DNA of 17,423 nucleotides, taken from Acholeplasmataceae bacterium (GTDB lineage: Bacteria; Bacillota; Negativicutes; Acidaminococcales; Acidaminococcaceae). The stretch covers positions 1 to 17,423 of the forward strand of contig JAAYIB010000096.1 of the NCBI GenBank assembly GCA_012744295.1, given 5' to 3'. Positions within the stretch are counted from its first letter, which is position 1; each line of letters begins with the position of its first letter. Below, one piece after another: positions 7,915 to 14,362 of this stretch. Under the pieces are notes generated by a model. It saw nothing but the letters and a program-made list of their open reading frames with translations, was not told the DNA's origin and made no database searches. The position numbers and the translations under genes were made by a program.

Positions 7915-8736
7915 ATGAAGAAAATTTTAGCTGCGGTCCTTGCCTTCGCCTTTGTTCTCGGTCTTGTGACCGGCTGCGGCGGAGACAAGAAAGAACCTGC
8001 CAAGGGCGAGACCAGGAAAGTCGTGCTGAAGGTCGGCGCAACACCGGTTCCGCATGCCGAACTGCTTAATTTTGTAAAGCCTGTTTTAGCCAAGGACGGC
8101 ATTGACCTCCAGATAATTGAATTCAGCGACTATGTGAAGCCGAACCTTTCCTTAAACGACAAGGAGCTCGATGCCAACTTCTTCCAGCACACCCCGTATT
8201 TGGAAAAGTTTGCGGCGGAACGCAAGCTGCCGCTTGTAACTCTGACCAAGGTGCACATTGAGCCTATGGGTGTTTATTCCAAAACCGTGAAAAATCTTGA
8301 CCAGCTGCCACAGGGCTCGAAAATAGGCATTCCTAACGACCCGACCAACGGCGGCCGCGCTTTGGCGCTTCTTGAGAGCGCCAAGCTGCTTAAACTGAAG
8401 GAAGGCGTAGGAATCAACGGAACACCGCGCGACATTGTTGCCAATCCCAAAGGGCTTGTCATCATCGAAGTCGAGGCTGCGCTCCTGCCTCGTTCCCTTG
8501 ACGATGTTTCGGCTTCGGTCATAAATTCGAATTTCGCCATGGAAGCGAAATTAAACCCGGTTAAAGATTCGCTTTTCACCGAGCCGAAGGAATCACCGTA
8601 CGCAAACATCATCGCGATCCGCAAGGGAGACGAAAAACGTCCCGAACTCGTGAAGCTCGCAAAAGCGTTGACAAGTCCGGAAGTTAAGAAGTTCATCGAT
8701 GATAAATATAAAGGCGCGGTTGTTCCCGCTTTCTGA
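7915..8736 (+). CDS. metQ: Methionine-binding lipoprotein MetQ (ABC transporter substrate-binding)
   Basis: A 273-residue NlpA/MetQ-family lipoprotein that captures methionine outside the membrane for the MetNI ABC importer. It has a Lys-Lys N-terminus, a hydrophobic signal core (about residues 4-18) and a lipobox LVTGC with the acylated Cys at 21. The mature domain shows family features such as VGATPVPHAELL, LDANFFQHTPYL and IGIPNDPTNGGRAL. ATG 7915 is chosen because GGGAG (7902-7906) lies eight bases upstream; ATG 7909 is too close to that site. The gene is controlled by the SAM-I riboswitch, which independently supports a methionine role. No metN or metI is present in the window, so the transporter partners must be elsewhere. 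Confidence 0.94.
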   Translation: MKKILAAVLAFAFVLGLVTGCGGDKKEPAKGETRKVVLKVGATPVPHAELLNFVKPVLAKDGIDLQIIEFSDYVKPNLSLNDKELDANFFQHTPYLEKFAAERKLPLVTLTKVHIEPMGVYSKTVKNLDQLPQGSKIGIPNDPTNGGRALALLESAKLLKLKEGVGINGTPRDIVANPKGLVIIEVEAALLPRSLDDVSASVINSNFAMEAKLNPVKDSLFTEPKESPYANIIAIRKGDEKRPELVKLAKALTSPEVKKFIDDKYKGAVVPAF

Positions 8737-8761
8737 CAAGAGTAAGCAGCAACCGCAGAAA

Positions 8762-8804
8762 ACAAGGCCCCCGGCAGACGCTTTGAGCGCGCAGGGGGCC
8801 TTGT
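8762..8804 (+). terminator. Probable terminator after metQ
   Basis: An 11-base-pair stem ACAAGGCCCCC (8762-8772) pairs with 8794-8804, with a small CGCT/AGCG hairpin inside the 21-base loop. The following T-run is weak (CTTGT), so termination may be incomplete. Confidence 0.7.
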
Positions 8805-8824
8805 CTTGTAAAAAGTGTAAAATG

Positions 8825-8853
8825 TTGACAAAATAGGGGGGGTATGATACGCT
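8825..8853 (+). promoter_or_regulatory. Candidate promoter for the polyamine operon
   Basis: A perfect -35 TTGACA (8825-8830) is followed after 17 bases by TACGCT (8848-8853), which is a poor -10 hexamer but is preceded by an extended -10 TG (TGA at 8845-8847). The spacer holds a run of seven Gs (8836-8842). Transcription from here would begin near 8860 and give a leader of about 370 bases before speD. I saw no better promoter between here and speD. Confidence 0.5.
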
Positions 8854-8859
8854 TTAAAC

Positions 8860-9226
8860 AGTTTCAATGATAGATTATTAGATGAAATCTGACCTCCCCC
8901 CGAAGGGATTACGGCCATACGGACAGCCGGGTCAATCGCCGATTGGCAACCGAGGTTGCCTTATTGATTGAGTTAAAAGCTCAAATTTTATAAGTTGGTT
9001 ACTTCATAACCGCGTGTGTAGAACTGCACAATACTTGTGAAACGGTCAATAAGAGTAGTGAAAGTAAATTTTTGCTCAATCGACTCTAATATCTAAAATT
9101 GTGAATAAATAAAATGAATGCGAATTCAATAATAAATAAAGCACTTAATTTAGAGAAGACTAAACTCAGGTAATGTTGTGGTTAAAGACAATATTCCTGG
9201 GTATTTTTGTTTTTAAGGAGGTAAAA
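8860..9226 (+). ncRNA. Unassigned structured 5' leader upstream of speD
   Basis: No ordinary gene is evident in this gap. The first ~150 bases are hairpin-rich and more GC-rich than the rest: CGGC/GCCG (8912-8915 with 8926-8929), GGCAAC/GTTGCC with a CGAG loop (8945-8950 with 8955-8960) and GGTTA/TAACC (8997-9001 with 9007-9011). CAATC (8933-8937) can pair with either of two GATTG copies (8941-8945 or 8966-8970). TTGAG/CTCAA (8968-8972 with 8980-8984) competes with the second copy. The rest (about 9040-9226) is AT-rich with weak hairpins. I do not recognise the S-box, T-box, lysine, guanidine, 6S or SRP signatures here. It may be a leader controlling speD, an independent small RNA, or incidental structure. 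Confidence 0.4.
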
Positions 9227-9997
9227 ATGGAAAAAAAGCTCAAGCTTTACGGTTTCAACAATCTGACCAAGGCACTCAGTTTTAACATCTATGATGTCTG
9301 TTACGCCAAAACCGAAAGAGAACAAAGGGATTATATCGCTTACATTGACGAGCAGTACAATTCCGAAAGACTTACCAACATTCTTTTAGAGGTAACCGAC
9401 ATGATCGGCGCTACCGTACTGAATGTGGCTAAACAGGACTACGACCCCCAAGGCGCGAGTGTAACCGTGCTGATTGCCGAAGAATCGATGATTCCTTCAA
9501 TGGACGGCGAGACAGTAGTCGCCCATTTAGATAAAAGTCATGTGACCGTGCATACCTATCCGGAATTTCACCCGGACAATTCCATTGCTACCTTCCGGGT
9601 CGATATCGATGTTGCGACCTGCGGCGAAATAACTCCGCTGAGCACGCTCGATTTCCTGATCGGCAGTTTTGATTCCGACATTATCACCATGGATTACCGC
9701 GTACGCGGTTTTACGCGTGACATTGACGGCAACAAGCTTTATATGGACCATAATATAACCTCCATACAGGATTACATCGATGACAAGATTCTTCAAAAGT
9801 ATGACGCTATAGACATTAATATGTATCAGGCCAATATTTTTCATACTAAGATGCTGATCAAGGAAGTCGACCTGCAAAACTATCTTTTCAAAACCGATGT
9901 TTACGAGCTTCCGCCTAAAACGAGGCTGAAAATCACGAACAGCCTGCGGCGCGAGATGATTGAAATTTTCAGCGGCATGAACGTCTACAAGGAGTGA
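9227..9997 (+). CDS. speD: S-adenosylmethionine decarboxylase proenzyme (E. coli-type)
   Basis: AdoMet decarboxylase makes decarboxylated SAM, the aminopropyl donor for spermidine synthase. The protein is made as a proenzyme that cleaves itself to create a pyruvoyl cofactor. At 256 residues it is close to the ~264-residue E. coli SpeD and aligns along its whole length. The cleavage site is K103-S104 in HLDKSHVTVHTYPE, with the conserved His in HTYPE (H109) and Cys in ATCG (C132). Other shared blocks are GFNNLTK (9-15), QDYDPQGASVT (70-80), DYRVRGFTRDI (156-166) and NIFHTKML (203-210). ATG 9227 has AAGGAGGT (9215-9222) just upstream; the ATG at 9173 precedes that site and adds an unrelated hydrophobic stretch. 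It is the first gene of the polyamine operon and directly adjoins speA. Confidence 0.96.
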   Translation: MEKKLKLYGFNNLTKALSFNIYDVCYAKTEREQRDYIAYIDEQYNSERLTNILLEVTDMIGATVLNVAKQDYDPQGASVTVLIAEESMIPSMDGETVVAHLDKSHVTVHTYPEFHPDNSIATFRVDIDVATCGEITPLSTLDFLIGSFDSDIITMDYRVRGFTRDIDGNKLYMDHNITSIQDYIDDKILQKYDAIDINMYQANIFHTKMLIKEVDLQNYLFKTDVYELPPKTRLKITNSLRREMIEIFSGMNVYKE

Positions 9998-10005
9998 AGG
10001 TAAAA

Positions 10006-11463
10006 TTGACCAGGCTTTCGCAGGAGAAGGCTCCGATACTGGAAGCATTAGAAGAATTTAAACGCATGCGACTTGTGCCGTTCGACGTCCCGGGCCACAA
10101 AAGAGGACGCGGCAACAGGGAATTAACGGATTTCCTCGGTGAAAAATGCCTGACGGTAGACGTCAATTCCATGAAACAACTGGATAATCTTTGTCACCCC
10201 GTCGGTGCCATCAAGGCGGCGGAGGAGCTGGCGGCCGAAGCCTTCGGCGCAAACCACGCCTTCTTTATTGTCAACGGTACCACCGCGGCAGTCCAGGCGA
10301 TGATTCTTACTGCCTGCAAAAGGGGGGACAAAATCATCCTGCCCCGCAACGTACACCGCAGCGTTATCAATGCCCTGATTATCTGCGGGGCCATACCCGT
10401 CTACATTAACCCGCAGCTGAAGGACGAACTCGGCATTTCCCTCGGCATGCGTCTTGCCGACGTCCAAGAGGCCATTATGGCAAATCCTGATGCCAAGGCC
10501 GTGCTTGTCAACAACCCTACCTATTACGGGATTTGTTCTAACTTAAAGGCTATCTGCGAGCTGGCACACAGTCACAACATGCTGGTTCTGGTCGACGAGG
10601 CGCACGGCACGCATTTCTACTTTGGCGAAGATATGCCGATTGCAGGAATGGCAGCCGGGGCAGACATGGCCTCCGTCAGCATGCACAAGTCAGGCGGCTC
10701 TCTGACGCAGAGCTCTTTTCTGCTTTGCGGCGCAAGGGTCAACTCACAATACGTAAGACAGATCGTGAATCTGACGCAGACAACGAGCGGTTCATATCTG
10801 CTGCTTTCCAGTCTGGATATATCCAGGAGAAACCTGAGCCTGCACGGCAAGGAGATTTTCAAGTACGTGACGGGACTCGTAGAGTATGCGCGCCAGGAAA
10901 TAAATCAGATAGGTGATTACTATGCATATTCGCGGGAAATCATCAACGGCGACAGCGTTTATGATTTTGATTTCACCAAACTTTCCGTGAATACTTTGGA
11001 AACCGGCCTGGCCGGCATAGAAGTGTACGATGTTTTGCGTGACGAGTATGACATTCAAATCGAGTTCGGCGACCTTGGCAACATCCTCGCCTATGTTTCC
11101 GTGGGCGACAACTATAAGAACATAGAACGTCTGATTGGCGCCTTGTCCGAAATCAGGCGGCTTTACAAAAGAGACAAGAGCGGCATGCTGAGACATGAAT
11201 ATATACCGCCCAAAGTCATGATGACGCCTCAGGAAGGCTTCTATGGTGAAAAGGAGCAGGTCGCGATTGATGAAAGCGCCGGCAGGATCTGCAGCGAGTT
11301 CGTCATGTGCTACCCCCCGGGCATACCTATTCTGGCTCCGGGCGAAGAAATTACGGCGGACATCATCGAATATATAAAATATGCCAAAGAAAAAGGTTCT
11401 TTCCTGACAGGACCCGAGGACATGGAAGTCAGGAAGCTGAATGTTCTGAAAGGAGGCTGCTAA
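10006..11463 (+). CDS. speA: PLP-dependent arginine decarboxylase, AAT-fold (SpeA/Orn-Lys-Arg decarboxylase class I)
   Basis: A 485-residue fold-type I decarboxylase like B. subtilis SpeA (about 490 residues), expected to convert arginine to agmatine. Seen are FDVPGHKRGRG (about 26-36), the phosphate-binding NGTTAA (about 90-95), VDEAHGTHFYFGE with the cofactor-binding Asp (about 196-208) and the Schiff-base lysine in SMHKSGGS (K228). I take TTG 10006 as start because GGAG/GAAGG lies 5-11 bases upstream. GTG 9994 overlaps speD's stop and the ribosome site itself, but would add only four residues. The class also includes lysine and ornithine decarboxylases. Arginine is preferred because an agmatinase-like gene follows two genes later, but lysine is not excluded by sequence alone. 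Confidence 0.88.
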   Translation: MTRLSQEKAPILEALEEFKRMRLVPFDVPGHKRGRGNRELTDFLGEKCLTVDVNSMKQLDNLCHPVGAIKAAEELAAEAFGANHAFFIVNGTTAAVQAMILTACKRGDKIILPRNVHRSVINALIICGAIPVYINPQLKDELGISLGMRLADVQEAIMANPDAKAVLVNNPTYYGICSNLKAICELAHSHNMLVLVDEAHGTHFYFGEDMPIAGMAAGADMASVSMHKSGGSLTQSSFLLCGARVNSQYVRQIVNLTQTTSGSYLLLSSLDISRRNLSLHGKEIFKYVTGLVEYARQEINQIGDYYAYSREIINGDSVYDFDFTKLSVNTLETGLAGIEVYDVLRDEYDIQIEFGDLGNILAYVSVGDNYKNIERLIGALSEIRRLYKRDKSGMLRHEYIPPKVMMTPQEGFYGEKEQVAIDESAGRICSEFVMCYPPGIPILAPGEEITADIIEYIKYAKEKGSFLTGPEDMEVRKLNVLKGGC

Positions 11464-12315
11464 GTGGATTTATGGTACAACGAGGCACACACGCAATCCG
11501 TTAAGTTTGCCATTAAGGTAGATAAACAGCTCTACAGCGGAGAGAGCGAGTTCCAGCGCATAGATGTGTTTGAGTCCGAGGAATTCGGGCGCTTTCTGAC
11601 GCTTGACGGCTATATGATGCTGACGGAGAGGGACGAGTTCATTTACCACGAAATGATCGTGCACGTGCCGATGGCCGTACACCCCGACGTCAGGAAAGTT
11701 CTGGTCATAGGCGCGGGAGACGGCGGGGCGATCCGAGAATTGACGAGGTATGCGACAATCGAGAGCATTGATTTTGTGGAAATAGACGAGATGGTGGTGG
11801 AAGTCTGCAAAAAATTCCTGCCGCAGACAGCCTGCGCTTTTGAGGATCCGCGAGTCCATCCATATTACCAGGACGGCTTGAAGTTCATCCGAAAACACGT
11901 TAACGAGTATGATCTTATAATCGTGGATTCTACAGACCCCTTCGGACCCGGCGAGGGGCTTTTTACCAAGGAGTTCTACGGAAATTGCTTCAAGGCCCTG
12001 AAAGAAGACGGCATCATGGTCAATCAGCACGAAAGTCCTTTTTACTCCGAGGACGCGATAGCCATGAAAAGGGCCCATAAAAGAATTGTGGAATCTTTTG
12101 CCATCAGCAGGGTGTACCAGGCACACATACCGACATACCCTTCGGGGCACTGGCTTTTTGGCTTTGCCTCGAAAAAATACCATCCGGTAAAGGATTTGAA
12201 GGCAGACAAGTGGAACGCCCTTGGGCTTAAGACTGATTATTACAATACAAATTTGCATAAGGGAGCATTCTGCCTGCCCAATTATGTTCAGGAGATGCTG
12301 CGCGATGTTGAATAA
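11464..12315 (+). CDS. speE: Spermidine synthase (polyamine aminopropyltransferase)
   Basis: SpeE transfers the aminopropyl group of decarboxylated SAM to an amine acceptor, usually putrescine, giving spermidine and methylthioadenosine. The 283 residues contain YHEM (61-64), the nucleotide-binding GAGDGG (83-88, often GGGDGG), FVEID (104-108, with the ribose-binding acid E107) and the catalytic/amine-binding DSTDP (155-159). GTG 11464 directly follows the speA stop, with AGGAGG (11451-11456) seven bases upstream. The last 11 bases overlap the start of speB. Some homologues use agmatine (Thermus type) or cadaverine, and the acceptor cannot be read from sequence here. Confidence 0.95.
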   Translation: MDLWYNEAHTQSVKFAIKVDKQLYSGESEFQRIDVFESEEFGRFLTLDGYMMLTERDEFIYHEMIVHVPMAVHPDVRKVLVIGAGDGGAIRELTRYATIESIDFVEIDEMVVEVCKKFLPQTACAFEDPRVHPYYQDGLKFIRKHVNEYDLIIVDSTDPFGPGEGLFTKEFYGNCFKALKEDGIMVNQHESPFYSEDAIAMKRAHKRIVESFAISRVYQAHIPTYPSGHWLFGFASKKYHPVKDLKADKWNALGLKTDYYNTNLHKGAFCLPNYVQEMLRDVE

Positions 12316-13159
12316 GAATGTGGAAACCTTTATCGGTTGTGACAAGGAATACGATGATGCAAAGACGGTGCTTTTCGGAGTTCCTTTTGATTCTACGACT
12401 TCCTTTCGGCCGGGGACCCGCTTTGCCAGCAAGGCCATGCGCGGCGATTCCTTCGGCATTGAAACCTACAGCCCCTACCAGGACAAGGATTTGGAAGCTA
12501 CGGCTGTTTTCGATGCCGGCGACCTGGACCTGCCTTTTGGCAACACGGAAAGAGTTTTGTCGGAAATAGAGGCATTCACAACAAAACTGCTTTCTGACGG
12601 CAAAAAACCTGTGATGATAGGCGGCGAGCATCTTGTAACCCTGGGTGCTGTCCGTGCTGTCAGCGCAAAATATCCGGATTTGCACGTCATTCATTTTGAC
12701 GCTCATACGGACTTGCGGCAGGATTATCTTGGCGAGCCCCTGTCCCATGCGACGGTGCTCCGCAGGGTCTGGGACATCCTCGGCGACGGCCGTATTTACC
12801 AGTTCGGCATACGTTCGGGAGAAAAACATGAGTTTGACTTTGCGAGCCGGCATACACGCATGCATAAATTCGGGTTTGCAGGTCTTGAGGAGGCAGTACG
12901 CGAACTGCAGGGAAAGCCGGTGTATTTCACACTGGACCTTGACGTTCTTGATCCTTCGATCTTCCCCGGAACTGGAACGCCGGAGGCCGGGGGCGCGACC
13001 TTCAATGAATTGCTAAAGGCGGTTCTCGCTTTGCGAGGCCTCAATCTAGTTGGCTGTGACGTTGTTGAATTGTCACCGGTTTATGATCAAAGCGGCGTTT
13101 CGACCGCTGTCGCGTGTAAGATTCTGCGCGAAATATTATTAGTAACGGAGGCGAAGTGA
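12305..13159 (+). CDS. speB: Agmatinase-family ureohydrolase
   Basis: A 284-residue binuclear manganese ureohydrolase. All six metal ligands are present: H109 in GGEH, D132, H134 and D136 in FDAHTD, and D211 and D213 in LDLDVLD; PGTGTPEAGG (221-230) is also typical. Agmatinase splits agmatine into putrescine and urea. Family members also act on arginine, guanidinobutyrate or N1-aminopropylagmatine. ATG 12305 lies inside the end of speE, with AGGAG at 12290-12294; the longer open frame from 12221 is speE read out of frame. The speE/speB overlap suggests tightly balanced synthesis, and the next gene begins two bases after the stop. The agmatinase family is certain; agmatine versus aminopropylagmatine is open. 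Confidence 0.92.
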   Translation: MLNKNVETFIGCDKEYDDAKTVLFGVPFDSTTSFRPGTRFASKAMRGDSFGIETYSPYQDKDLEATAVFDAGDLDLPFGNTERVLSEIEAFTTKLLSDGKKPVMIGGEHLVTLGAVRAVSAKYPDLHVIHFDAHTDLRQDYLGEPLSHATVLRRVWDILGDGRIYQFGIRSGEKHEFDFASRHTRMHKFGFAGLEEAVRELQGKPVYFTLDLDVLDPSIFPGTGTPEAGGATFNELLKAVLALRGLNLVGCDVVELSPVYDQSGVSTAVACKILREILLVTEAK

Positions 13160-13160
13160 A

Positions 13161-14360
13161 ATGGGAAAAGCTTTAATAATAGGCTGCGGCGGTGTTGCCG
13201 GTGTGGCGATCCACAAATGTTGCCAGAACAGCGAAGTATTCGAAGAAATAATGATTGCCAGCAGGACCAAGAGCAAGTGCGACGCTTTAAAGTCAAAGCT
13301 GGACGGTGGAAAGACAAAAATCAGCACGGCACAGCTTGATGCCGATAATGTTGAAGAAATCATCGCCCTGATTAATGATTTCAAGCCCGACGTAGTCTTA
13401 AACCTTGCGCTGCCGTATCAGGACCTGACCATCATGGATGCCTGCCTGGCAACCAAGACGCACTACATAGACACGGCGAATTATGAACCTCTTGATACCG
13501 CAAAGTTTGAGTACAAATGGCAGTGGGAATATCGGGAGCGTTTCGAGAAAGCCGGCATTACCGCGCTTCTGGGCTGCGGCTTCGATCCCGGTGTAACGGG
13601 AGTATTTTCAGCTTACGCGCAAAAGCACTATTTTGACGAAATTAACTATATCGACATCCTGGATGCAAATGCCGGTGACCATGGCTATCCTTTCGCTACA
13701 AACTTCAATCCCGAAATCAACATCAGGGAAGTAACAGCCAACGGCAGCTACTGGGAAAACGGCGAGTGGATAGAAACAGAGCCGATGGAAATCAAGAGGG
13801 TGTACAACTTTCCGCAAATCGGTGAAAAGGACATGTATCTGCTGCACCACGAGGAACTGGAGTCTCTGGCCCTCAACATCAAAGGCATCAAGAGGATTCG
13901 CTTCTTCATGACTTTCGGCCAAAGTTACCTGACGCACCTGAAATGTCTGGAAAACGTAGGCATGACTTCCATTGAGCCAATCGAGTTCGAAGGCAAACAG
14001 ATAGTGCCGCTGCAATTTTTGAAGGCGGTGTTGCCGGATCCTTCCTCTCTGGGGCCGCGGACCAAAGGCAAAACAAATATCGGCTGCATTTTCCAAGGGT
14101 TCAAGGATGGCAAGCCGAGAACTTATTATATCTACAATGTCTGTGATCATGAAGAATGCTACAAGGAGGTCGGCTCACAGGCGATTTCCTACACTACGGG
14201 CGTGCCTGCGATGATCGGTGCCATGCTTGTAATGAACGGAACCTGGCGTAAGCCCGGCGTCTACAATGTCGAGGAGCTTGATCCGGATCCCTTCATGGAA
14301 GCCTTGAGCAAGTGGGGATTGCCCTGGGTTGAAGACTTTAACCCGGTACTGGTGGACTAA
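13161..14360 (+). CDS. Carboxynorspermidine/carboxyspermidine dehydrogenase (saccharopine dehydrogenase family)
   Basis: A 399-residue protein of the saccharopine dehydrogenase superfamily that resembles the carboxy(nor)spermidine dehydrogenases (CASDH) of Vibrio and Campylobacter. CASDH condenses aspartate beta-semialdehyde with a diamine and reduces the Schiff base with NADPH, making carboxyspermidine from putrescine or carboxynorspermidine from diaminopropane. The N-terminal Rossmann loop is IIGCGGVAG (6-14). Family-like segments include HYIDTANYEP and LLGCGFDPGVTGVF. ATG 13161 follows GGAGG (13147-13151) by nine bases. The next gene is the matching decarboxylase, which strongly supports this over lysine biosynthesis. 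A related enzyme type acting on agmatine has been described, so the amine acceptor is uncertain. Confidence 0.9.
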   Translation: MGKALIIGCGGVAGVAIHKCCQNSEVFEEIMIASRTKSKCDALKSKLDGGKTKISTAQLDADNVEEIIALINDFKPDVVLNLALPYQDLTIMDACLATKTHYIDTANYEPLDTAKFEYKWQWEYRERFEKAGITALLGCGFDPGVTGVFSAYAQKHYFDEINYIDILDANAGDHGYPFATNFNPEINIREVTANGSYWENGEWIETEPMEIKRVYNFPQIGEKDMYLLHHEELESLALNIKGIKRIRFFMTFGQSYLTHLKCLENVGMTSIEPIEFEGKQIVPLQFLKAVLPDPSSLGPRTKGKTNIGCIFQGFKDGKPRTYYIYNVCDHEECYKEVGSQAISYTTGVPAMIGAMLVMNGTWRKPGVYNVEELDPDPFMEALSKWGLPWVEDFNPVLVD

Positions 14361-14362
14361 AG

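Noticed and set aside
8844..8870. ATG with a G-run upstream, eight-codon upstream ORF
   Set aside because: The G-run is only one base from the ATG and lies in the promoter spacer, so the ATG would not be transcribed from that promoter.
8274..8918. Minus-strand open frame over metQ and the following gap
   Set aside because: It crosses metQ and its terminator, and the protein resembles nothing; an artefact of metQ codon use.
8860..9011. T-box, 5S, SRP, 6S or S-box identity for the speD leader
   Set aside because: I looked for their core motifs (T-box GGTGGNACCGCG, S-box GATGAGAG, SRP GGTCAGG...GGAAGG) and none is present. Short matches such as ACCGCG or ACGGCCATAC are too brief.
11470..12459. 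Minus-strand open frame of 329 codons opposite speE and speB
   Set aside because: It is antisense to two genes with complete catalytic motifs and shows no recognisable product.
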